This document shows, piece by piece, positions 15,409 to 23,721 of a stretch of 64,000 nucleotides of DNA. Under the pieces are notes generated by a model. That model saw nothing but the letters and a program-made list of their open reading frames with translations. It was not told the origin of the DNA and ran no database searches. The stretch is from [Actinomadura] parvosata subsp. kistnae. Lineage in GTDB: Bacteria; Actinomycetota; Actinomycetes; Streptosporangiales; Streptosporangiaceae. Each line of letters opens with the position of its first letter. The first letter of the stretch is position 1. The stretch is from the NCBI RefSeq assembly GCF_900323885.1, contig NZ_OOHJ01000015.1:124001-188000 (forward strand), given 5' to 3'. The translations under genes and the position numbers were made by a program.

Positions 15409-17508
15409 GTGAGGCGCGCGCTGGTCGTGCTGGCCGTGCTGGTCGGTCAGGCGATACTGGGTCACGCCCTGTTCATCGGCCCCGCCTCGGCGGGGTCCGC
15501 GCGGGCGGAGGGGCGGGTGGCGCTGCTCGGGGTGCCCGGCCTGCACTGGAACGACCTGACCCCGTCCGACACGCCCAACCTGTGGGCCCTGGCCAGGTCC
15601 AGCGCGATCGGCTCCCTGTCGGTCCGCACGGTCGGCAACGTGACCTGCCCCTACGACGGCTGGCTCACCGTGTCGGCGGGCACGCGGTCGGCGGCCGGCT
15701 ACGCGTGCGGCGCGCCGCCACGGCCGGAGCAGCGCGGCGCGGGCGCCGTCATCCCCGACTACCGCTACCTCATCGACGTCGCGGGCCAGCGCACCGCGGG
15801 CACCCTGGGCGAGACGCTGAAGGCGGCCGGGCGGTGCTCGATCGCGATCGGCCCCGGCGCGGCGCTGGCGCTGGCCGACCAGCAGGGCGCGGTGGCGCGC
15901 TACCACGCCTCGCCGCTCCAGGTGAAGACGGCCGATCTGGAGCAGTGCCCGATGGTCGCGATGGACGTGGACGACCTCGTCCAGCCGTACCTGGCGGGCG
16001 AGCCCGACCGGCTGCCCAAGGTGCCGGAGAAGCTGCCCGCCGCCGAGCGCCGCGACGCGCTGCGGCTGGCCGACACCAAGGCCGGCGCGCTGCTGTCGGT
16101 GCTGCCCGCCGGCACCACCGTGCTGCTGGCGGGCCTGGCCGACCACGGCTCCGTGCCGCACCTGCGGGTGGTGGCGCTGCGCGAGCCGGGCGCCGAGGGC
16201 CGGGTGCTGGGCGCCGCCTCCACGCGCAGGGACGACATCTCCATCCTGACCGACCTGACCGCCACCGTGCTCGACAAGCTGGGCGTGGCGGTGCCGAGCA
16301 CGGTCGTGGGCGCGCCGCTGCGGCTGGGCGAGCGGGCCGCCACGTTCGAGGCGCTGGTCGAGCGGCTGCGCAGCGCCGACGCCACCGCGCAGACCATGCG
16401 CTCGGCCAAGGCCGCCTACTTCACGGCCCTGGCGGTCTTCCAGGTGCTGTTCTACGTCCTGGCGTTCCTGCTGCTGCGCCGCCGCAAGGGCCTGCCCTGG
16501 GTGCGCCGCGCGGCGGTGGCGCTCGCGGCCCTGCCGGTCACCTCGTTCCTGGTCAACCTCCTGCCTTGGGACAACCACCTGGAGCTGTTCGGCGGCATGG
16601 TGGCCTGGTGGGCGGCGATCACCGCGCTGGCGCTGGCCGGGCCGTGGCGGCGCCGGCCGCTCGGCCCGCTGGCCGTGGTCGCCGCGGTCACCGCCCTCAC
16701 GCTCGTCGGCGACCTGCTCACCGGCACCACCCTGCAGCTCAACAGCTTCATGGGCTACAGCGCCGAGCAGGGCGCCCGCTACTTCGGCCTGGGCAACATC
16801 CCGTTCGCGCTGCTGGCCACCGGCACGCTGCTGGCCACCACGGTGATCGCGCACCGCTGGCCGGGCAAGATCGGCATCGCGGCGATCGTGGTACTCGGGG
16901 CGTTCGCGATGGTGCTGGGCGGGTCCGGCATGGGCAGCGACTTCGGCGGCGTGATCGCGTTCGTGCCGGGCATCGCCGTCACCGCGCTGATCCTGTCGGG
17001 CAAGCGGGTCTCGCTGTGGAAGCTGGGCGCGTTCTGCGTGGCGGGCGGCGTGATCGTGATGGGCTTCGCCTGGCTCAACTACCTGCGGCCGCCCGCCGAG
17101 CAGTCACACCTGGGCCGGTTCGTCGGGCAGGTGCTGACCGGGGAGGCGGTCGAGGTCATCTGGCGCAAGTTCCTCGCCATGATCTCCACGCTGGCCAACC
17201 CCAACCTGATGCCGATCGTGATCGCCGCCGTGGTGTTCCTCGTGTACGCGATCCTGCGTCCCGAGCAGGCCTCGGCCGGGGTCGTGCCGGCGGCGTTCGA
17301 GCACTCCCCCGCGCTGCGGGCCGGGCTGATCGGCACGCTCGTCAGCGGCGTCGTCGGCATGCTGGTCAACGACTCCGGCGCGGCCGTGCTGTCGATGGCA
17401 CTGGCGCTGGCCGTGCCGCTGCTGCTGGCCACCGGCATCGGCGCGCTGCGCCGCGACGGCGAGTCAGCTCCAGGCGTCGGCGAGCAACTGGCGGGTGTCG
17501 CGAAGTAG
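15409..17508 (+). CDS. large membrane protein with extracytoplasmic alkaline-phosphatase-like domain
   Basis: The 699-residue protein starts at a GTG behind GGGAGG. After a signal-anchor helix (ALVVLAVLVGQAILGHALFI) comes a roughly 300-residue soluble domain (VALLGVPGLHWNDLTPSDTP, VTCPYDGWLTVSAG, LLAGLADHGSVPHLRVVAL) reminiscent of the alkaline-phosphatase superfamily. About ten hydrophobic segments follow (for example AAYFTALAVFQVLFYVLAFL and IGIAAIVVLGAFAMVLGGSG). The protein is known only as a conserved actinobacterial membrane protein; no reaction can be assigned. Its 3' end overlaps the convergent HIT gene by 45 bp. Confidence 0.8.
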   Translation: MRRALVVLAVLVGQAILGHALFIGPASAGSARAEGRVALLGVPGLHWNDLTPSDTPNLWALARSSAIGSLSVRTVGNVTCPYDGWLTVSAGTRSAAGYACGAPPRPEQRGAGAVIPDYRYLIDVAGQRTAGTLGETLKAAGRCSIAIGPGAALALADQQGAVARYHASPLQVKTADLEQCPMVAMDVDDLVQPYLAGEPDRLPKVPEKLPAAERRDALRLADTKAGALLSVLPAGTTVLLAGLADHGSVPHLRVVALREPGAEGRVLGAASTRRDDISILTDLTATVLDKLGVAVPSTVVGAPLRLGERAATFEALVERLRSADATAQTMRSAKAAYFTALAVFQVLFYVLAFLLLRRRKGLPWVRRAAVALAALPVTSFLVNLLPWDNHLELFGGMVAWWAAITALALAGPWRRRPLGPLAVVAAVTALTLVGDLLTGTTLQLNSFMGYSAEQGARYFGLGNIPFALLATGTLLATTVIAHRWPGKIGIAAIVVLGAFAMVLGGSGMGSDFGGVIAFVPGIAVTALILSGKRVSLWKLGAFCVAGGVIVMGFAWLNYLRPPAEQSHLGRFVGQVLTGEAVEVIWRKFLAMISTLANPNLMPIVIAAVVFLVYAILRPEQASAGVVPAAFEHSPALRAGLIGTLVSGVVGMLVNDSGAAVLSMALALAVPLLLATGIGALRRDGESAPGVGEQLAGVAK

Positions 17509-17994
17509 CTGCGGCAGCACCTTGGTGCGGGCGACGACCGGCATGAAGTTGGTGTCGCCGCCCCACCGGGGCACCACGTGCTGGTGCAGGTGGGCGGCGA
17601 TGCCGGCGCCGGCGACGTGGCCGAGGTTCATGCCGACGTTGAAGCCCTGCGCGCCGCTGGCCTTGCGCAGCGCGCGCAGCGCCTTCTGGGTGAACGCGCC
17701 CAGCTCCGCCACCTCGGCCTCGTCGAGCTCGTCGTAGTCGGACACGTGCCGGTAGGGCACCACCATCAGATGGCCGGAGTTGTACGGGTAGAGGTTGAGC
17801 ACGGTGTAGACCGTCTCCCCGCGTTTCACGATCAGGCCGTCCTCGTCGCTCATCTTCGGGATGGCGTCGAACGGGCAGCCGTCGCCGGGGCCCGAGCCGG
17901 TCGGCTTGTTCTCGCCCTTGATGTAGGCCATGCGATGCGGGGTCCACAGACGTTCGAAGTTGTCGGGGGACCCGGCCCCTGCCTGATCGTGCAT
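17464..17994 (-). CDS. HIT-family nucleotide hydrolase/phosphorylase
   Basis: The 176-residue protein has the histidine-triad motif HLHQHVVPRW near residue 140, preceded by ETVYTVLNLYPYNSGHLMVV and VGMNLGHVAGAGIA. HIT enzymes cleave dinucleoside polyphosphates or AMP conjugates. In Mycobacterium the equivalent gene, between thrS and pgsA, encodes an Ap4A phosphorylase. I chose ATG 17994 because TATGCT lies seven bases upstream, suggesting a leaderless start; an ATG four codons earlier is possible. The 3' end overlaps the convergent membrane-protein gene. Confidence 0.9.
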   Translation of the reverse strand: MHDQAGAGSPDNFERLWTPHRMAYIKGENKPTGSGPGDGCPFDAIPKMSDEDGLIVKRGETVYTVLNLYPYNSGHLMVVPYRHVSDYDELDEAEVAELGAFTQKALRALRKASGAQGFNVGMNLGHVAGAGIAAHLHQHVVPRWGGDTNFMPVVARTKVLPQLLRDTRQLLADAWS

Positions 17995-18067
17995 AACTAG
18001 CAGCATAGGACCCCGGGTGCTCCCGGCGTGGCCCGGAGCACCCCTTGCCGGCGCCGCGGCCGGGCGG

Positions 18068-18493
18068 TCAGCCGACGCGGGTCATGTTCGACTCGTAGCC
18101 GCCGCCTCCGGGGTAGACCCAGGCGCCGGTGACGCTCGTCCCGTCGGCGTTGAACGTGCCCCGGTAGTAGGCGCCCGAGTCTCTCTTGTGCGCCCAGATG
18201 GTCAGCGTGTCGCCCTCCACCTCGTACACGTAGGCCAGGGTGCTGCCGTCGCTGTCGAAGTACCAGGAGTGCACGTCCTCGCTCGGCTCCTCCGCGCCGA
18301 ACGGCCGCTTCCTGCCGATGAACTCGGTGCCCTTGACCGAGCCGCCGTCCTGGGTGAGGTCCACGTCCTGGATGAGGAAGTGGCCGCCCTCCATCCAGCG
18401 GTAGGTGACGGTGCCGGCGGCGCCGCCGGTGACCTTCCAGGTGCCGACGAGCCGGTCGAGGGCCTTCAGCTGGGGGTCGTTGATCTCGGTCAT
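18068..18493 (-). CDS. small soluble beta-rich protein (DUF1579-like)
   Basis: This 141-residue protein begins MTEINDPQLKALDRLVGTWK and contains VTYRWMEGGHFLIQDVDL, HSWYFDSDGSTLAYVYEVEG and YYRGTFNADGTSVTGAWVYP. The pattern of a short helix followed by a lipocalin-like beta sheet fits DUF1579 or related lipocalin-fold families. It lies 87 bp downstream of the ECF sigma gene in the same direction and is probably co-transcribed with it. No ligand or reaction can be assigned. Confidence 0.72.
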   Translation of the reverse strand: MTEINDPQLKALDRLVGTWKVTGGAAGTVTYRWMEGGHFLIQDVDLTQDGGSVKGTEFIGRKRPFGAEEPSEDVHSWYFDSDGSTLAYVYEVEGDTLTIWAHKRDSGAYYRGTFNADGTSVTGAWVYPGGGGYESNMTRVG

Positions 18494-18580
18494 GGCGGGT
18501 TCCTTCCTTCAGTGAGCGGGTGTACGGCCATATGACGGCGCGGCTCCCGGAAAGGAATCGGTCCGCGGCGGGATTTTTTC

Positions 18581-19588
18581 TCAGAGTTCGGCGGGCAGGC
18601 CGAAGGCGGCGTGCAGCTCCGGGCCGAACGTGGTGATCTCGGCGATCAGGCCGTCCTCGACGCGCAGGACGTCGATGTTGACGGCCGTGTAGCGGTCGTG
18701 CCCGGGGCGGCGGACGTAGTTGGCGACAGCGGGCTGCCGGTTGGCGCGCGTCGGCAACGCCTGCCACTCCCCCCACGCCTGCGGGCCGATCATGACGGGC
18801 CGCCACATGTCGAGGATGGCCGCCCGCCCGTCGAACACCTGCGACGCCGGCGGCATCGTCTGCCGCGCGTCCTCGCGCAGCAGCGCGGCCAGGGCCGACA
18901 GGTCGCCCGCCACGGACGCCTCCATGTAGCGGCGCAGCACCGCCCGCTCCTCCTCGCTCGGCTCCGTGGCGGGCCCCCACTGGGAGCGCCGGGCGGGCAG
19001 GTGCATGCGCAGCGTGGCGCGGGCCCGCTGCACCGCGCTCTTGACGGCCGCCACGCTCAGCTCCAGCGCCTGCGAGGTCTCCTCGGCCGACCATCCGGCC
19101 ACGTCCCGCAGAATCAGCACCGCCCGCTGGCGCGGCGGCAGGTGCTGGATCGCGGCCAGGTACGCCAGCTCGATCGTCTCCCTCTCCACCGCCACCGCCT
19201 CCGGCCGCCCCTCCCCCGGCGCGGCCAGGTCGAGCAGCCGGTCCGGGTACGGCTGCAACCACGGCACCTCCGCGAACGGCGAGCGCGCCGCGCCGTGCAC
19301 GTCCACCGTGATCTCGCGGGAGCGCGCGGGCCCCGACAGCAGGTCCAGGCACGCGTTGGTGGCGATGCGGTACAGCCAGGCCCGCAGCGTGGAGCGCCCC
19401 TCGAACGTCTCCCGCCGCCGCCAGGCCCGCATCATGGTCTCCTGCACCATGTCGTCGGCGTCGGTGTAGGAGCCCAGCATCCGGTAGCAGTGCACCCGCA
19501 GCTCGTGCCGGTACGCGTCGACCAGCTCCCCGAACGCGGCCGGCCCGCCGTGCCTGACGGCCGTGACGGCCTCGCTCTCGTCGCCCAC
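18581..19588 (-). CDS. ECF sigma factor with C-terminal SnoaL-like domain
   Basis: The 335-residue protein starts at GTG 19588 with GGGAGG four bases upstream. Sigma region 2 is FGELVDAYRHELRVHCYRML with ADDMVQETMMRAWRRRETFE, and region 4 is HLPPRQRAVLILRDVAGWSA with LELSVAAVKSAVQRARATL. From about residue 210 a SnoaL-like fold follows (EEERAVLRRYMEASVAGDLS to ITTFGPELHAAFGLPAEL), as in ECF families whose C-terminal domain controls activity in place of an anti-sigma factor. Consistent with this, no anti-sigma gene is adjacent. The downstream DUF1579-like gene may be a target or partner. Confidence 0.88.
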   Translation of the reverse strand: MGDESEAVTAVRHGGPAAFGELVDAYRHELRVHCYRMLGSYTDADDMVQETMMRAWRRRETFEGRSTLRAWLYRIATNACLDLLSGPARSREITVDVHGAARSPFAEVPWLQPYPDRLLDLAAPGEGRPEAVAVERETIELAYLAAIQHLPPRQRAVLILRDVAGWSAEETSQALELSVAAVKSAVQRARATLRMHLPARRSQWGPATEPSEEERAVLRRYMEASVAGDLSALAALLREDARQTMPPASQVFDGRAAILDMWRPVMIGPQAWGEWQALPTRANRQPAVANYVRRPGHDRYTAVNIDVLRVEDGLIAEITTFGPELHAAFGLPAEL

Positions 19589-19654
19589 GTCGCCTCCCTG
19601 GCCCACGTGCCGCCTCCCGTAGCCCCGTGTCGCCCCGTCGCTCTGTCCGTCGTC

Positions 19655-19700
19655 CCGTCGTCGCGCGGTCGCCCGTCGTCGCGCGGTCGCCCGTCGTCGC
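19655..19700. repeat. 18-bp tandem repeat, about 2.6 copies
   Basis: The unit CCGTCGTCGCGCGGTCGC is at 19655-19672 and 19673-19690, with a partial third copy to 19700. It lies upstream of the ECF sigma gene. Confidence 0.85.
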
Positions 19701-19762
19701 ATTGTCCCCCCGGACCCGCGTCCGCCCCTTGGGGCCGCCGCGCAAGCCTCGCACGAGTGCCC

Positions 19763-19822
19763 GCCCGCCGTGAAGCCCGCCGTGAAGCCCGCTGTGAAGC
19801 CCGCTGTGAAGCCCGCCGTGAA
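19763..19822. repeat. 12-bp tandem repeat, five copies
   Basis: Five contiguous units of GCCCGCYGTGAA run from 19763 to 19822; copies 3 and 4 carry T and the others C at the variable position. It lies 51 bp upstream of the PIG-L gene in the divergent gap shared with the ECF sigma gene. It has the form of a minisatellite likely to vary in copy number. Confidence 0.9.
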
Positions 19823-19873
19823 GAGTGCGCCCCGGACGGCGGACGGGCCGTGGCCGCTGCCAGGATGGCGGGC

Positions 19874-20599
19874 ATGACGGATCAGTTGGAGCCCATGCCG
19901 GAGGACTGGCGGCGCGCGCTGGCGATCGTCGCCCACCCGGACGACCTGGAGTACGGCTGCGCGTCCGCGGTGGCCGTGTGGACCGCCGCGGGACGCGAGG
20001 TCGCCTACGTGCTCGCCACCCGGGGTGAGGCGGGCATCGACACGATGGAGCCGGCCGAGGCGGGGCCGGTGCGCGAGCGCGAGCAGCGGGCCGGCGCCGC
20101 CGTGGCCGGGGTGACGGAGGTGGAGTTCCTCGACCACCGGGACGGCGTGATCGAGTACGGCGTCGCGCTGCGCAGGGACATGGCCGCCGCCATCCGCCGG
20201 CACCGCCCCGAGCTGGTGATCACGCTCAACCACGAGGACACGTGGGGCGGCGGCACGCACTGGAACACGCCCGACCACCGCGCGGTGGGCCGCGCCGTGA
20301 TGGACGCGGTCGCCGACGCCGGAAATCGATGGATATTTCCGGATATCGAGGCCGAGCCCTGGAACGGCGTCCGCTACGTCGCCGTCGCCGGCACCGACAC
20401 CCCCACCCACGCCGTGGACGTCACGACGGGTCTGGAGCGGGGCGTGCGCTCGCTCCTGGAGCACCGCGCCTACATCGAGGCCCTGACCGACGAGGACCCG
20501 GAGACGTACGTCCGCACCTTCGTCGAGGGCATCGCGAGGGATCAGGCGGCCCGCTTCGGCGGCCGTCCCGCGGTGACGTTCCGCCTGTTCAGCCGCTGA
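19874..20599 (+). CDS. PIG-L family zinc deacetylase
   Basis: The 241-residue protein carries the PIG-L zinc motif AHPDD (LAIVAHPDDLEYGCASAVAV), LATRGEAGI, TEVEFLDHRDGVIEYG, and a C-terminal histidine motif in NTPDHRAVGRAVMDAV. Relatives remove acetyl groups from N-acetylglucosaminyl compounds, including the mycothiol enzymes MshB and Mca and antibiotic deacetylases; the substrate here is not evident. ATG 19874 was chosen over ATG 19865. A GGATAC/GTATCC hairpin with a T run follows the gene. Confidence 0.88.
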   Translation: MTDQLEPMPEDWRRALAIVAHPDDLEYGCASAVAVWTAAGREVAYVLATRGEAGIDTMEPAEAGPVREREQRAGAAVAGVTEVEFLDHRDGVIEYGVALRRDMAAAIRRHRPELVITLNHEDTWGGGTHWNTPDHRAVGRAVMDAVADAGNRWIFPDIEAEPWNGVRYVAVAGTDTPTHAVDVTTGLERGVRSLLEHRAYIEALTDEDPETYVRTFVEGIARDQAARFGGRPAVTFRLFSR

Positions 20600-20611
20600 T
20601 TTCCACAAAGC

Positions 20612-20637
20612 GGATACAACGGAAGTATCCCCTTTTT
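20612..20637 (+). terminator. rho-independent terminator after the PIG-L gene
   Basis: GGATAC (20612-20617) pairs with GTATCC (20625-20630) across a 7-nt loop. CC and five T residues (20633-20637) follow. The stem is short but the T run is unusual for this genome. Confidence 0.6.
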
Positions 20638-20692
20638 CATGGATATTAGACGCATCTCCAAAAAGCGGCCGCGCCGAGCCTGAGGAGCTTGC

Positions 20693-20761
20693 TAGGGTTT
20701 CGTCCCCTGCGGTTGATCCTTCCCGCAGAAGCCGGTCGGGCGCGTCGGAGACACGCGCCCG
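20693..20761 (+). promoter_or_regulatory. promoter -10 and structured leader of the TM2 gene
   Basis: TAGGGT (20693-20698) is a plausible -10. It would give a leader of about 85 nt containing two hairpins: CTGCGG/CCGCAG (20707-20712 with 20723-20728) and CGGGCGCGT/ACGCGCCCG (20737-20745 with 20753-20761). The second ends 29 bp before the TM2 start codon. No known riboswitch class was recognised. Confidence 0.4.
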
Positions 20762-20790
20762 GCCCACCCCTCACGCGAAAGGCATTTCCC

Positions 20791-20994
20791 ATGCAGAAAT
20801 CGTGGATCGTCGCCGTCTTACTGTGCTTCTTCCTCGGCGCCCTCGGCGTGCACCGCTTCTACGTCGGCAAGATCGGGACGGGCATCCTCCAGCTCGTCAC
20901 GCTCGGCGGCCTCGGCGTCTGGGTGCTCATCGACTTCATCATGATCCTCATCGGCAACTTCACCGACAAGCAGGGTCAGCCGCTGGCCAAGTGA
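20791..20994 (+). CDS. TM2-domain membrane protein
   Basis: This 67-residue protein consists almost entirely of a TM2 domain. Helix 1 is WIVAVLLCFFLGALGVHRFY, then VGKIGTGILQLVTLGGLG, and helix 2 is VWVLIDFIMILIGNFTDKQG. The HRFYVGK-G-LQ-TLGG-G-W--ID signature is diagnostic. Bacterial TM2 proteins are mostly of unknown role. A weak Shine-Dalgarno (GAAAGG) lies nine bases before the ATG, and a strong bidirectional terminator separates it from convergent thrS. Confidence 0.9.
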   Translation: MQKSWIVAVLLCFFLGALGVHRFYVGKIGTGILQLVTLGGLGVWVLIDFIMILIGNFTDKQGQPLAK

Positions 20995-21003
20995 GCGGCG
21001 AAA

Positions 21004-21041
21004 CGGGAGCGGGCCGTGCCATCCGGCACGGCCCGCTCCCG
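21004..21041. terminator. bidirectional hairpin between the TM2 gene and thrS
   Basis: A perfect 17-bp stem (21004-21020 pairs with 21025-21041) encloses the loop ATCC. It lies 9 bp past the TM2 stop and 14 bp past the convergent thrS stop, so it probably ends both transcripts. Confidence 0.85.
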
Positions 21042-21055
21042 CTCGCTGGAGCCGG

Positions 21056-23020
21056 TCAGACCTGGACGCGCCGCTCCACGGCGCTGACGATCTCGCCGAT
21101 CGCCTCCTCCACGGGCACGCCGTTCTTCTGCTCGCCGTTGCGGTAACGGAAGGACACCGCGCCGTTGGCGATGTCGTCGTCACCGGCCAGCAGCATGAAG
21201 GGCACCTTGGCCTTCTGCGCGTTGCGGATCTTCTTCTGCATGCGGTCGTCGGCCGCGTCGACCTCGACGCGGATGCCGGCGGCCCGCAGCCGCTTGGCCA
21301 CGTCTTGCAGGTAGGGCACGTGGGCCTCGGCGATCGGGATGCCCACCACCTGCACCGGGGCCAGCCAGGGCGGGAAGGCGCCCGCGTAGTGCTCGGTGAG
21401 CACGCCGAGGAAACGCTCGACGGAGCCGAACAGCGCCCGGTGGATCATGACCGGGGTCTGCCGGGAGCCGTCGGCCGCCTGGTACTCGAGGCCGAAGCGC
21501 TTGGGCTGGTTGAGGTCGAGCTGGATGGTGGACAGCTGCCAGGTGCGCCCGATGGCGTCTTTGGCCTGCACCGAGATCTTGGGGCCGTAGAAGGCGGCGC
21601 CGCCCGGGTCGTCCTTGAGCGTCAGGCCGGACTCGGTGGCCACCTGGCGCAGCGCCTCGGTGGCCTCCTCCCACTCGGCCGGGTCGCCGATGAACTTCTC
21701 GGAGTCGTCGCGGGTGGACAGCTCCAGGTAGAAGTCCTCGAGGCCGAAGTCGCGCAGCACGCTGAGCACGAACCGCAGCAGCGACTTGATCTCGTCGGCC
21801 ATCTGCTCGCGGGTGGTGTAGATGTGCGCGTCGTCCTGCGTCATGCCGCGCACGCGGGTCAGCCCGTGCACCACGCCGGACTTCTCGTAGCGGTAGACCG
21901 AGCCGAACTCGCACAGCCGCAGCGGCAGCTCACGGTAGGAGCGCCCGCGCGACCGGTAGATGAGGTTGTGCATCGGGCAGTTCATCGGCTTGACGCGGTA
22001 CTCGATGCCCTCCAGCTCGAAGGCGGGGAACATGTCGTCGGCGTACCACGGCAGGTGGCCGGAGGTCTCGAACAGCGAGCTCTTGGTCAGGTGCGGCGTG
22101 TTGACGAACTCGTAGCCCGCCTCCGCCTGCCGCCTGCGCATGTAGTCTTCCATCTCCTTGCGGATGATCCCGCCCTTGGGATGGAAGATCGGCAGGCCGC
22201 TGCCCAGCTCCGGCGGGAAGCTGAACAGGTCGAGCTCGGCGCCCAGCTTGCGGTGGTCGCGCTTCTCGGCCTCTTCGAGCAGCTTGAGGTATTCGTCCTG
22301 CTTGTCGCGGGACTCCCACGCGGTGCCGTAGATGCGCTGGAGCTGCGGGTTCTTCTCGCTGCCGCGCCAGTAGGCGCCGCCGGAGCGCATGAGCTTGAAC
22401 GCCGGGATGGACCGGGTGGAGGGCACGTGCGGGCCCCGGCACAGGTCCTTCCAGCACAGCTCGCCGCTCTTGGGGTCGAGGTTGTCGTAGATGGTGAGCT
22501 GCCCGGCCCCCACCTCGACGGACTCCTCGTCGGCGGCGCCGCCCTTGAGCCCGATCAGCTCCAGTTTGTACGGCTCCGCCGCCAGCTCCGCCCGCGCCTC
22601 GTCGTCGCCGACCGGCCGGCGGGAGAAGAGCTGCCCCTGCTTGACGATCTCGCGCATGCGCTTCTCGATGCGCTTGAGGTCGTCGGGGTTGAACGCCTGC
22701 GGCACGTCGAAGTCGTAGTAGAAGCCGTTCTCGACGGGCGGCCCGATGCCCAGCTTGGCCTCGGGGAACAGCTCCTGCACCGCCTGCGCCATGACGTGCG
22801 CGGTGGAGTGCCGCACGATCGCCCGGCCCTCCTCGCTGGAGATCTCGATGGGCTCGACGGCGTCGCCGTCGGCCAGCGGATGGGCCAGGTCGCGGGCCTC
22901 GCCGTTGACCTTGGCGGCGATGACGGTGCGGCCGTCGGCCTCCAGCGCCTCACCGGCCGTCGTGCCGGCCGCGACCACACGCTCGGCTCCGGCGAGGGTG
23001 ATGCGTAGCTCGGCTGACAC
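21056..23020 (-). CDS. thrS: threonyl-tRNA synthetase
   Basis: ThrRS charges tRNA-Thr. The 654-residue protein has every domain in order: TGS (to about residue 60), the editing domain with [11 protein letters not shown] and [12 protein letters not shown], the class II core with zinc ligands in [28 protein letters not shown] and [13 protein letters not shown], and the C-terminal anticodon-binding domain ([18 protein letters not shown]). The start is GTG 23020 with AAGGAG six bases upstream, although the frame stays open further. Synteny of thrS with HIT, pgsA, patA and pimA is conserved in Actinobacteria, here with an insertion of about 10 kb between HIT and pgsA. Confidence 0.97.
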   Translation of the reverse strand: MSAELRITLAGAERVVAAGTTAGEALEADGRTVIAAKVNGEARDLAHPLADGDAVEPIEISSEEGRAIVRHSTAHVMAQAVQELFPEAKLGIGPPVENGFYYDFDVPQAFNPDDLKRIEKRMREIVKQGQLFSRRPVGDDEARAELAAEPYKLELIGLKGGAADEESVEVGAGQLTIYDNLDPKSGELCWKDLCRGPHVPSTRSIPAFKLMRSGGAYWRGSEKNPQLQRIYGTAWESRDKQDEYLKLLEEAEKRDHRKLGAELDLFSFPPELGSGLPIFHPKGGIIRKEMEDYMRRRQAEAGYEFVNTPHLTKSSLFETSGHLPWYADDMFPAFELEGIEYRVKPMNCPMHNLIYRSRGRSYRELPLRLCEFGSVYRYEKSGVVHGLTRVRGMTQDDAHIYTTREQMADEIKSLLRFVLSVLRDFGLEDFYLELSTRDDSEKFIGDPAEWEEATEALRQVATESGLTLKDDPGGAAFYGPKISVQAKDAIGRTWQLSTIQLDLNQPKRFGLEYQAADGSRQTPVMIHRALFGSVERFLGVLTEHYAGAFPPWLAPVQVVGIPIAEAHVPYLQDVAKRLRAAGIRVEVDAADDRMQKKIRNAQKAKVPFMLLAGDDDIANGAVSFRYRNGEQKNGVPVEEAIGEIVSAVERRVQV

Positions 23021-23085
23021 GGTGACTCCTTGAAGGTCGCGCTCGATGCCCGGCACCGAGGCAGGTTCGACGGTAGGCACCGATG

Positions 23086-23691
23086 CTATCGCGGGTGAAA
23101 CCCCAGCTTTGTCAGCTCCTGCCGGGTGCCGTGGAAGACGTTGCGGTCGATGGGGCTGTTGGCGTACTGGTGGATGGTCCAGTCGCGCCAGGGCCTGGGC
23201 ACCGGGGGGTTGCCGCGCGGGCTCTCGGGGCTGGCGATCCAGAGAGGGTATTCGGCCAGCCCCGCGCAGTGCCCGCCGCGCGCGAACGCGTGGAAGGTGT
23301 AGATGAACGGCCGCACGCCGCCGTGCCGCTCGACGTGGTGGCACCAGCGGCGGGCGTACCGGGCGACCTGCTCGGGGCGCAGGCCGTCGTTGGTCTCCAG
23401 GTCGAGGGCGACCAGGTCGCCGCGGCGCAGCCCGCCCGCCGACCTGATCGCGCCCAGGAAGTGCCGCGCCTGCTCGACGGGGTCGCCCTTGGGCCGGGCG
23501 AAGTGGTAGGCGCCGCAGACCAGCCAGCTCTCGCGCATGCCGGCCCAGTTGCGCCCGAACCACTTGTCGGTGTAGTCGCCGCCCTCGGTCGCCTTGGCGA
23601 ACGCGAAGGCCACGCCCGCCTCCGCGTGGCCGGCCCAGTCGACGGTGCCCTGCCAGTTCGACACATCGATGCCTAGTAGCACGCGCTTCAC
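23086..23691 (-). CDS. glycoside hydrolase family 25 (lysozyme-like) protein
   Basis: The 201-residue protein begins [20 protein letters not shown], the GH25 signature with its catalytic Asp. It continues with [39 protein letters not shown], and the second acidic motif in [19 protein letters not shown]25 enzymes cleave the beta-1,4 bond of muramic acid in peptidoglycan. No signal peptide or wall-binding domain is present, which is odd for a secreted lysozyme and recalls phage endolysins. TAAAAT eight bases before the GTG suggests a near-leaderless transcript. It lies just downstream of the LLM gene. Confidence 0.85.
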   Translation of the reverse strand: MKRVLLGIDVSNWQGTVDWAGHAEAGVAFAFAKATEGGDYTDKWFGRNWAGMRESWLVCGAYHFARPKGDPVEQARHFLGAIRSAGGLRRGDLVALDLETNDGLRPEQVARYARRWCHHVERHGGVRPFIYTFHAFARGGHCAGLAEYPLWIASPESPRGNPPVPRPWRDWTIHQYANSPIDRNVFHGTRQELTKLGFHPR

Positions 23692-23721
23692 CTTGCCGGA
23701 TTTTATGGAGATGTACGCGGA

